Assembly: GCA_934437985.1 (NCBI GenBank)
Contig: CAKSBI010000051.1
Location: 1-7,842, forward strand
Reading direction: 5' to 3'
DNA from: an uncultured Lachnospiraceae bacterium
GTDB lineage: Bacteria > Bacillota > Clostridia > Lachnospirales > Lachnospiraceae
DNA: 7,842 nucleotides
Positions 1-5,717 of this stretch are shown piece by piece (position 1 is the first letter of the stretch; each line of letters opens with the position of its first letter). Under the pieces are notes generated by a model. It was not told where the DNA came from, ran no database searches, and was given only the letters and a program-made list of their open reading frames with translations. The position numbers were made by a program, and so were the translations under genes.

Positions 1-19
1 AAACCGCTTCGTTGTACTT

Positions 20-48
20 AGTATACTGTCTGCTAATAGTATATGCAA
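20..48 (-). promoter_or_regulatory. Possible leftward sigma-A promoter
   Basis: On the minus strand TTGCAT (43-48) and TATACT (20-25) are separated by 17 bases. The -10 is good; the -35 matches the consensus mainly in its TTG. It would start transcription at about position 13 and read out of the window to the left. AGTATACT at 20-27 is its own reverse complement, so the same -10 can be read on the plus strand, where any -35 would lie outside the window. Confidence 0.25.
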
Positions 49-52
49 GATG

Positions 53-93
53 TCGCTTTCAAAAACACAAATTTTTTTATATTTTGAAAGTGA
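53..93. repeat. 12-bp inverted repeat, AT-rich loop
   Basis: TCGCTTTCAAAA (53-64) pairs with TTTTGAAAGTGA (82-93) with one G-T pair, leaving a 17-base loop that contains a T7 run. A second perfect 8-bp hairpin follows at 101-122 (GTAAAGAA / TTCTTTAC, 6-base loop). They could be parts of an untranslated RNA, or paired sequence within a coding tail. I see no match to a known riboswitch or small RNA family. Confidence 0.5.
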
Positions 94-182
94 AAACTAT
101 GTAAAGAAACCCGATTCTTTACTTAATTTCAGAGAAAATAAGCGCTAATTGTGTGTTCGATTCCCGCAGAAAACGTTGATAT

Positions 183-222
183 AACACCATTCGTAGCTGT
201 TTTAGTTGCAAATGGTGTTTTT
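183..222 (+). terminator. Rho-independent terminator, rightward
   Basis: AACACCATT (183-191) pairs with AATGGTGTT (211-219). After one C-A mismatch the stem continues as GTAGCT / AGTTGC (193-198 / 204-209, two G-T pairs) around a GTTTT loop. TTTTT at 218-222 follows on the plus strand, while the minus strand has no T run after the hairpin, so it works rightward. It must end a transcript from 1-180 or further left. The T run touches the stop codon of the minus-strand GH31 remnant, so that remnant is cut off right at this terminator. Confidence 0.7.
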
Positions 223-412
223 ATCTGCTATACAGTTTATCCACGGCTACACAGGCTCCACTCTCATCATACAGGCGCTTTTCCTCATCTTTCCAAATAT
301 ATCTTATCAAGGAATATTTTCCATTTTCGTATTCATATCCGTCACCGGAATCACTATATAATTCATACTCACAATCAACTCCGGAATACACTTCAAAACT
401 TATATCGTAAAT
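221..412 (-). pseudogene. C-terminal remnant of a GH31-type alpha-glycosidase
   Basis: This minus-strand frame has no ATG and encodes 63 residues before a TAA at 221-223. It contains FEVYSGVDCEYELYSDSGDG followed by YEYENGKYSLIRYIW. That closely resembles the beta-sandwich (DUF5110-type) domain near the C-terminus of family GH31 glucosidases and xylosidases, where the usual pattern is roughly VYPGxDGxFTLYEDDGDGYxYEKGxY. Directly upstream the frame is closed by three consecutive stops (TAA, TAG, TAA on the minus strand), and the catalytic barrel is absent. The end is also unusual: after RLYDESG the sequence leaves the family pattern and stops within about 13 residues. I read it as the decayed stump of an alpha-glycosidase gene. 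Family recognition is by motif memory and is fairly confident; no function is expected. A very short expressed protein is the alternative. Confidence 0.65.
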
Positions 413-468
413 TTACTATTATTTTTCTGTCAATGGATTATAACTATATATAATAATTAACTTACACA

Positions 469-512
469 ATCCCCGGAAAATACTGCCTACCCTAACAATA
501 TTTTCCGGGGAT
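469..512 (-). terminator. Perfect 14-bp hairpin after the glycosidase stop
   Basis: ATCCCCGGAAAATA (469-482) and TATTTTCCGGGGAT (499-512) are exact reverse complements around a 16-base loop, starting 24 bases past the TAG of the large hydrolase. The position suggests a terminator or a structure that protects the mRNA 3' end. Neither flank carries a clear T run (the minus side reads TTGTGTAAGTTAATT), so it is not a textbook intrinsic terminator. The outer half is GC-rich and the inner half is AT. Confidence 0.6.
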
Positions 513-536
513 ATTACTGTTTACAATATTAAGTAT

Positions 537-3500
537 CTATCTTACCTTTACTTTTTTAACTCTGCTCCATTTTCCATACGCCTTCAGTTTTCCCTTTTTA
601 TTGTAAGCGCGTACTTTAACATAATAAGTCTTCCTGCTCTTTAACTTCTTAATAGTCTTGGCTGTAATCTTATAACCCTTAACGGTTATTACCTTTTTAC
701 CTTTGGTCATCTTTTTGTTGGCAGCAAGTGCAATCTGATAACCTGTCACCCTGCCTGCTCTCTTCCAGCTGACCTTAATAGCTTTCCTGGATGGTGAAGT
801 AACCTTCTTAAGCTTCACTTTAGATGGCTTTGATGGTTTTTTTGCAGCTGGAGCTGTATTAACCGGGTTTGCTGTTGTTGGTGCTGCATCCTTTTTATCT
901 GTAGCTTTATTGTTATCTGTAGCATTGTTAACGTCAGATACCGGTACGGCTGTGCCACCCACAAACACCGGTGTTATTACGAATTTACTAAAATTAGGAA
1001 GTGAATTCACAATAGGAATATTACCCGGTTTATCATAGTAAAAGCTGCTGTAGCTTCCTGACACCTCTTCGCCCGGATCAGCCTCTCTCCAGTCCGGTAA
1101 GCCTGCTGCCTTTGCCTGACTATTATCAAGTCCCTTCATTACATGCCAGCTGTCATCATTGTATATTTTTATAGTATTGATGCCGGCTTTCAGGTCAAGA
1201 TATACTGTCTTTTCCTTGAATGTATCACGGGATATTGTGTTAATGAAAAAATACCGTTTTGCGTCACCATCATTTACCTTGATACTGGCAAACTTATCAA
1301 TAATTTTTGTATTATAACCATGTGTTCCAAATATCTCATCATTTGAATGGAATAACTGCATCGCATATTTTCCTGCAGATGGAACTTCAACTTCAAATTC
1401 AAGATACTTATCCACATCATTTTCAGCATCCTTATCACCGGACAGACTGCGTCCCACAACATAGGAAATGTTTTCACCCGTTGGCGTAATTCCTGTATCC
1501 GCAATCTTATCAACCTGCTTAGTTGTGGCAACCGGCTCCGCACCATTAAGCAATCCGGCGTAAACGGTATCAACATAGCTTTCATTCCACCTTACAGACC
1601 ACACTTCATATGGTACATTCTCTCGGTCTGCTGCGGCAGGAATTGTATCAACGGCATTAATTTCTTTTGAATAACCGGCTCCTCCAGGCATCTCTTTTAC
1701 AGTAATATTATCAAGCAATATACCAACGGATGCATCAATATCCACGATATTGACACCCTTTTGCAGGTATATATTGGCTTCTGTATTCATCCATGCTCCA
1801 TTAGTGGCTGATATACCGATATCCTTTGTAAGTCCGTCAAATGCCCTTGCAGCATTGCCAGCATATATAGTCGCTTTTCCTGATTCTCCCGAACTGTATC
1901 TTAAGCTTACATTATAAAGTCCGCTTTTTTCCACCACAACGCTAAAACGAACTCCACCGCCATTCTTAACAGACCTTTCATTGAGTCCGGTAATATATCC
2001 TTCGCCTGTATATCCTGCCACATTATTATCAATCTTCACAGGATTAACTCCCGGATTAAGTGCATTAAATGCAAAATCTCCATCCTCTGCTTCAAATACT
2101 TTTTCGTACTTTGATGTGTCAGCACCATATTCTCCCACAGCTGTAACGTGAAGGGCATCCTGAAGAATATTGCCCTCGGTATTCTTAGAATCACCAAATA
2201 TACTTATGGTATGATTACCCTTTTCAAAATCGACATAGCGTGTATATATCGCTGTCCATTCCTTTTCCATGGTATTCTTAAGTATCATGTCTGTCTCTTC
2301 GCCATCGATGGTAAGCCTCTGGATACGGTTCTCCGGCTTATGTTCTGTCTCATTACCTCTATTCATGCCAACCTGATTACCATATATGAACTCAAGCCTG
2401 TATCTTCCCTTTTCCGGAATATCAATCCGGTATTCAATTCCTCTGTTATCAGCAAAGTTATTAACTCCTGAACCCCCGATATTATTCTTATCATCAGTTG
2501 CCTCGGCAGCACGGGGACCGGAAAGGAAATATTTGGTGCTTGTAACTATTCCAACATTACCAACACGTTCAGCTTCTTCTGCCTCGTATATTTCATGATA
2601 TGGTCCTGTCTTAAGGCTGCCCGGTGTCTCATTATCCTTCGCAGGTGTTACAGTAAGTCTGTATCCTGTTGAACGAAGAACATTCTTAAGCTTAATGTTA
2701 AGGCTGCCGCCTTCAAGTGCATATGCACCTTCAAGGATTGTTTCAGGCTCACTTGCACTGTTAAAGCCTTTAAAATATGCAGCATCTATTTTTACATGGA
2801 CCTTTTCTGCCCCCTTAAACATATCTGTTTTATCAAGGTCCTGTAATACAACATCTGCATCACCGTCTTCACTTCCAAGCCCGAACAGTGTTGTTACCTT
2901 TTTTGCATTATCATCTATAGTTGATATGCCATACATTCCTGAATACTTATCATCAGTTGTTATCTTAAGTCTCTGTCCGTCCATATCTGCATACCACTTA
3001 TACAGCCACCATGCACTATTGGCTTCGTTAGAGTCTGCAGCAAGGTCATTAAGATTATCTGCCTGATGCCAGAATGGAAGACAGCCATAAGCCTCTGCAT
3101 CCTCAAGACGCCCCATCCAGCTGACGAGAGCTCCCGGAACACCACATTCATCAGACTGTGCAATCTCATTTATTACAACCGGCGGCATGTCTGCAGGAAT
3201 TTTATTGACATCCTCATTATTAACCCTGCCATATGGTTCATCCTCATTACCCTCACCTGCAAATATATTCTTCATGTGTGCAAATTCTTCAATATCAGCT
3301 TTGTATCTGTTCTCATTACGCTCAAGCTGATGCCATGTAATAACATCCGGCATCGCATCATTGTCGAACAGATAGCTTAACCATGTATGCCAGCCATCCC
3401 ACTGCCACTGCGGTGGAACATGGGTCCATGAATATTCCGCCGGATTCATGCCACCTACTGTTGCAAGCGGGTCAACTTCCTTTATTGCTTTATAATACGC

Positions 3501-4100
3501 CTCAAATATCTGCCTGAAGTCATCTCCTTCCACCTTACTTCTGTTAGAATCACCTTCATTTATAGGCAGATATACTAACACTTTATCAATATTAAGCCCC
3601 AGATCATCAAGACCTGTTGCCGGATCATAATGATGCTTCTCTTTCCATTTATCCTTCCACTTAGTAACATAAGGAACAATTACTTCCTTAAACTGCTTAA
3701 CATAATCCTGACAATACTGCTTTGGTCCAAATATGGCATAAAAGTTACTGTCATACATCTGCACCATCTGTCCGCCGGATTCAAGAAATGTCTCAGCTAC
3801 ATCAAGGGCATCTGCATATGGATGTTCCGTACCAAGTGCTCCCTTTGTAGCAAGTACCTTAGGCTTTAATGGCGTTATCAGGTTCATCGTAGGAACATCC
3901 TCACTGCTTATTCCGTACAGAAAACCGGATGCACCATGCATTATCTTTCCTAATCTGTCAATCATATTAACAGTCATCACAGGTGAGTAATTTTCCGCTG
4001 CCTTTACCGGCTTAACTACACCGACTTGTCCCGGGATTACCGGAACCGATAAAGCTGCGCAGAGCGCACCGGTTACTATGCGTTTTATAATCTTTCTCAT
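537..4100 (-). CDS. Secreted multidomain glycoside hydrolase (clan GH-A-like barrel, CBM-type modules, Fn3-like tail)
   Basis: The product is a 1187-residue extracellular carbohydrate-active enzyme. Residues 1-35 are a signal peptide: basic start, hydrophobic stretch, likely cleavage near VKAA/E. Residues 40-376 look like a clan GH-A (beta/alpha)8 barrel. N181-E182 (LPINEGD) fits the acid/base after strand 4, TWH (255-257) the strand-6 region, N311-E312 (VVINEIAQ) the nucleophile after strand 7, and W344 (LPFWHQ) the strand-8 tryptophan. WWLYKWYADMDGQ (364-376) resembles actinobacterial GH39-like proteins I recall. Residues 377-485 fit an accessory beta domain. CBM6/35-like sandwiches start at YEAEEAE (505-655) and VFEAEDGD (668-803); a third, degenerate one spans about 828-982. 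A Ser/Thr/Ala/Asp linker (1050-1085) leads to an Fn3-like module (1090-1187) that is very basic. There is no LPXTG sorting motif. The start is set by GGAAGGAGA (4108-4116), 7 bases before the ATG. The substrate is unknown; plant or host glycans are plausible. Confidence 0.85.
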   Translation of the reverse strand: MRKIIKRIVTGALCAALSVPVIPGQVGVVKPVKAAENYSPVMTVNMIDRLGKIMHGASGFLYGISSEDVPTMNLITPLKPKVLATKGALGTEHPYADALDVAETFLESGGQMVQMYDSNFYAIFGPKQYCQDYVKQFKEVIVPYVTKWKDKWKEKHHYDPATGLDDLGLNIDKVLVYLPINEGDSNRSKVEGDDFRQIFEAYYKAIKEVDPLATVGGMNPAEYSWTHVPPQWQWDGWHTWLSYLFDNDAMPDVITWHQLERNENRYKADIEEFAHMKNIFAGEGNEDEPYGRVNNEDVNKIPADMPPVVINEIAQSDECGVPGALVSWMGRLEDAEAYGCLPFWHQADNLNDLAADSNEANSAWWLYKWYADMDGQRLKITTDDKYSGMYGISTIDDNAKKVTTLFGLGSEDGDADVVLQDLDKTDMFKGAEKVHVKIDAAYFKGFNSASEPETILEGAYALEGGSLNIKLKNVLRSTGYRLTVTPAKDNETPGSLKTGPYHEIYEAEEAERVGNVGIVTSTKYFLSGPRAAEATDDKNNIGGSGVNNFADNRGIEYRIDIPEKGRYRLEFIYGNQVGMNRGNETEHKPENRIQRLTIDGEETDMILKNTMEKEWTAIYTRYVDFEKGNHTISIFGDSKNTEGNILQDALHVTAVGEYGADTSKYEKVFEAEDGDFAFNALNPGVNPVKIDNNVAGYTGEGYITGLNERSVKNGGGVRFSVVVEKSGLYNVSLRYSSGESGKATIYAGNAARAFDGLTKDIGISATNGAWMNTEANIYLQKGVNIVDIDASVGILLDNITVKEMPGGAGYSKEINAVDTIPAAADRENVPYEVWSVRWNESYVDTVYAGLLNGAEPVATTKQVDKIADTGITPTGENISYVVGRSLSGDKDAENDVDKYLEFEVEVPSAGKYAMQLFHSNDEIFGTHGYNTKIIDKFASIKVNDGDAKRYFFINTISRDTFKEKTVYLDLKAGINTIKIYNDDSWHVMKGLDNSQAKAAGLPDWREADPGEEVSGSYSSFYYDKPGNIPIVNSLPNFSKFVITPVFVGGTAVPVSDVNNATDNNKATDKKDAAPTTANPVNTAPAAKKPSKPSKVKLKKVTSPSRKAIKVSWKRAGRVTGYQIALAANKKMTKGKKVITVKGYKITAKTIKKLKSRKTYYVKVRAYNKKGKLKAYGKWSRVKKVKVR

Positions 4101-4107
4101 AAATCAT

Positions 4108-4116
4108 TCTCCTTCC
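4108..4116 (-). promoter_or_regulatory. Ribosome binding site of the glycosidase gene
   Basis: GGAAGGAGA on the minus strand is close to the full anti-Shine-Dalgarno complement and lies 7 bases before the ATG at 4100, which fixes the start. Confidence 0.85.
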
Positions 4117-4165
4117 ATATATTGCAGTTATCAGTTCTAAAACGGCATTACAATCTACTAGTGAT

Positions 4166-4194
4166 AGTATATCGTCTTAAAAATTCTAATTCTA
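4166..4194 (-). promoter_or_regulatory. Tentative promoter of the glycosidase gene
   Basis: The 181-base gap between the YitT stop and the glycosidase start contains TATACT on the minus strand at 4166-4171. The hexamer 17 bases upstream is TAGAAT (4189-4194), a poor -35; a better TTGTAG lies 20 bases upstream, which is too far for normal spacing. There is no clear terminator between the two genes, so read-through from the YitT gene is possible. I see no convincing catabolite-control (cre) site. Confidence 0.35.
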
Positions 4195-4281
4195 CAACTA
4201 TTTTGTGGGAAAATGATACTATATTGATATTTAATTCAATATTAGGCTGTTCTTACGCATATATTTTATATTTCTCATACT

Positions 4282-5163
4282 TTATAAATGCTTTTCATAT
4301 TTTCCTGCAATATGCATTCCTTCTTTTACCACAATAAATGCATGCTTATCAATCCTTTTCAGCTTCGGCCGCAGATGTTCACATTCATACTTGGACAGTA
4401 TGGTCAATACCATATAGGTGCCGCCCTCCGTATATCCCCCTTTTGCCTCCCACCATGTTGCATCCCTGTGGAATTCATTAACAATACAGTTTACAATCTG
4501 TTCCGGGGATTCCTTTGTAAATATCATAACTTCTACATTAATATTCTGGATATGTGCCCTGTCAGTCATCAATGTACTGACAGCTGAATATATTATACTG
4601 TAAATTGCCGTCGGAAGTCCGAACATAATTCCGCATATACCATAAACTATACCGTTCATAACCAGAGAAACCTTACCAACACTGAAGTTCTTATACTTCT
4701 TGGTAAAATACATACCCACAATATCCATACCTCCGCTGGAGCCACCAAACCGGAGTGCAATCCCAATTCCGCTTCCTGCCATAATCCCACCAATCATACA
4801 CGCAGTCAATGAATCGGCTACAATTGGTGATGCAGGAATAGGAATGAAGCTTAAGAATACTGTCTGGCTGATAACACATATAAGCGTTCTTACAAAAAAA
4901 CTCTTACTGATAGACATATATGCCAGTACAAAAAGCGGTACATTAAGCACCAGATTAATTATTCCGGCAATATCCGTAGCTCCTGAAAACATATGAAGGT
5001 ATTTCACTAATAACGTTCTGATAATCTGACTGATACCGAGAATCCCACCATTATACAGCGAAGCCGGCACAATAAACAGATTAATACCTGTAGCAAATAA
5101 CAGCATTCCAACTACAGCAAGTCCGATATGTTCCCAGAATTTTATTTTTTTTATGTCCTCCAT
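4282..5163 (-). CDS. YitT family membrane protein with C-terminal DUF2179 domain
   Basis: The product is a 293-residue integral membrane protein of the YitT (DUF161) family; its transport or other activity is not established for most members. Hydrophobic segments lie at about 12-33, 38-52, 63-83, 88-108, 117-137 and 165-198. The conserved glycine-rich family motif is FGGSSGGMDI (139-148). Residues 205-293 form the soluble DUF2179 domain, with VEVMIFTKE (210-218), KGGYTEGGTYMVL (241-253) and IDKHAFIVV (271-279). The length is normal for the family. I chose the ATG at 5161-5163 because GGGAGGGA (5171-5178) lies 7 bases upstream. An in-frame ATG at 5200-5202 would add 13 polar residues, but it lies upstream of that ribosome site. 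The gene is transcribed from the divergent gap and is followed on the same strand by the glycosidase. No functional link to the neighbours is evident. Confidence 0.9.
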   Translation of the reverse strand: MEDIKKIKFWEHIGLAVVGMLLFATGINLFIVPASLYNGGILGISQIIRTLLVKYLHMFSGATDIAGIINLVLNVPLFVLAYMSISKSFFVRTLICVISQTVFLSFIPIPASPIVADSLTACMIGGIMAGSGIGIALRFGGSSGGMDIVGMYFTKKYKNFSVGKVSLVMNGIVYGICGIMFGLPTAIYSIIYSAVSTLMTDRAHIQNINVEVMIFTKESPEQIVNCIVNEFHRDATWWEAKGGYTEGGTYMVLTILSKYECEHLRPKLKRIDKHAFIVVKEGMHIAGKYEKHL

Positions 5164-5241
5164 CGCATCTTCCCTCCCGGAATAAATAATACATATAAAC
5201 ATTCCCCAGTGCAGCTAGTATTACTTCTTATAATGGCTCAG

Positions 5242-5253
5242 TTGTCAAGACAA
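5242..5253. promoter_or_regulatory. Inverted repeat TTGTCAAGACAA, possible operator or -35
   Basis: TTGTC and GACAA are perfect arms around AA. Read on the minus strand it contains an exact TTGACA (5243-5248) directed at the YitT gene, but the best -10 downstream is TAATAC at 5218-5223 with a 19-base spacer, which is poor. It may be a weak promoter overlapped by an operator, or coincidence. Confidence 0.3.
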
Positions 5254-5327
5254 AAATTTGATATTTTCATAATGAACTGATATGTTGGCGGATTACTTGT
5301 GGAAATGTGTGCGGCATCTCCCGAATT

Positions 5328-5444
5328 TTATATTATGCTGCTCTGGCTGCCTCCAGGAGCATTACCATACTCCGTGAGATATGCTTCCTCGTACTTGAAA
5401 CTGCGAAACCAGCGTTCAATTAAGTACCTTCTTTCATTTGTTGG
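5328..5444 (-). pseudogene. IS3-family transposase remnant (DDE C-terminal end)
   Basis: A 38-codon minus-strand frame between two stops encodes ERWFRSFKYEEAYLTEY. This matches the segment around the third catalytic residue of IS3-type DDE transposases, usually (D)NIxxERWFRSLKYExxYLxEY, where the E of ER is the active-site glutamate. The preceding residues (PTNERRYLI) no longer fit the family. After GNAPGG the frame fails, while the neighbouring frame reads EAARAA and then YKIREMPH, which looks like the expected downstream region after a frameshift. The rest of the transposase, its first ORF and any terminal repeats are absent. It is dead mobile-element DNA. The match rests on motif memory, but this motif is distinctive. 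Confidence 0.7.
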
Positions 5445-5448
5445 TTAT

Positions 5449-5477
5449 AGTATATCAGATTCATTAAGAAATGTCAT
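5449..5477 (-). promoter_or_regulatory. Strong leftward sigma-A-type promoter upstream of the YitT gene
   Basis: The minus strand reads ATGACA (5472-5477), a 17-base spacer, then TATACT (5449-5454), with TG one base upstream of the -10 (extended -10). A start is expected near 5442, at the edge of the transposase remnant. It would give the YitT gene a leader of about 280 bases running through the remnant. It is the best promoter on this strand in the gap; whether it drives the YitT gene is inference. Confidence 0.5.
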
Positions 5478-5644
5478 TTTCAGTGTCTTAATTTATGAGA
5501 CCATTATACTTATTTTACTAATCAGACACCACACAACAGGCAATGGGCATGACTCAGCTTGTTATTTTCCATATTTTTCTAGTACAATTTACAAACATTT
5601 TACCTGTTATAAACATTTCTAAGATAGAGCAGATATTTTTCACT

Positions 5645-5653
5645 TGATATACT
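5645..5653 (+). promoter_or_regulatory. Extended -10 promoter of the Na/Pi cotransporter gene
   Basis: TGATATACT is an exact TGn plus a TATACT -10 box. The -35 position 17 bases upstream (TAGAGC, 5625-5630) is poor, as is common when the -10 is extended. A start near 5660 would leave a leader of about 58 bases. I see no Pho-box-like direct repeats that I could defend. Confidence 0.5.
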
Positions 5654-5717
5654 TTATCTGTATGAGAAGCAGGTAAAAAATAGTCAAAATCGTCGTAGAG
5701 AAAGGAAGTAACAGTCA

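Larger units (their letters stand above)
1..148 (+). other. Left-edge open frame, possible C-terminus of an upstream gene (unassigned)
   Basis: A frame open from the window edge runs 48 codons to a TAA at 146-148 and would end in ...LLNFRENKR. A second plus frame is also open from position 3 to a TAA at 102-104 and contains a hydrophobic run (LYLVYCLLIVYA). Neither matches a family I recognise, and in DNA this AT-rich both could be chance. What favours a real rightward transcript is the good terminator at 183-222, about 35 bases after the first stop. Against it, the DNA is full of inverted repeats (53-93 and 101-122) and has a possible leftward promoter at 20-48, so it may be intergenic. I do not assign a function. 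Confidence 0.2.
5164..5717. other. Divergent intergenic region with fossil transposon DNA
   Basis: This 554-base gap between the leftward YitT gene and the rightward Na/Pi gene holds no intact gene. It contains the YitT ribosome site (5171-5178), an inverted repeat (5242-5253), an IS3-type transposase fragment (5328-5444), a leftward promoter (5449-5477) and the rightward promoter of the Na/Pi gene (5645-5653). A plus-strand frame at 5299-5622 is open only because it lies opposite the transposase remnant; it has no ribosome site or recognisable motif. I see nothing else in 5478-5640. Confidence 0.7.

Noticed and set aside
155..167. GTTCGATTCCCGC resembles the T-arm of a tRNA, suggesting a tRNA end or an integration site
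   Set aside because: The 5' side of the T stem pairs poorly (GTGTG against CCCGC). No acceptor, D or anticodon arm can be folded upstream, no CCA follows, and no second copy is visible in the window.
151..453. Plus-strand 100-codon frame near the left edge, with a GTG-type start
   Set aside because: It lies opposite the GH31 remnant and runs through the terminator hairpin. Its composition is not protein-like and no ribosome site precedes it.
5200..5202. Upstream in-frame ATG for the YitT gene, giving 306 residues
   Set aside because: The strong GGGAGGGA site lies between this ATG and the next one at 5161-5163, so it serves the downstream start. The extra 13 residues do not resemble a YitT N-terminus.
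5517..5567. Minus-strand mini-frame MENNKLSHAHCLLCGV, slightly like the start of IS200-type TnpA
   Set aside because: Only a few residues (KLSH) fit; the following conserved WNCKYHIVF-type block is absent and the frame stops after 16 codons.
5299..5622. 107-codon plus-strand frame in the divergent gap
   Set aside because: It lacks a good ribosome site and any motif, and it lies opposite the transposase remnant, which explains its openness.
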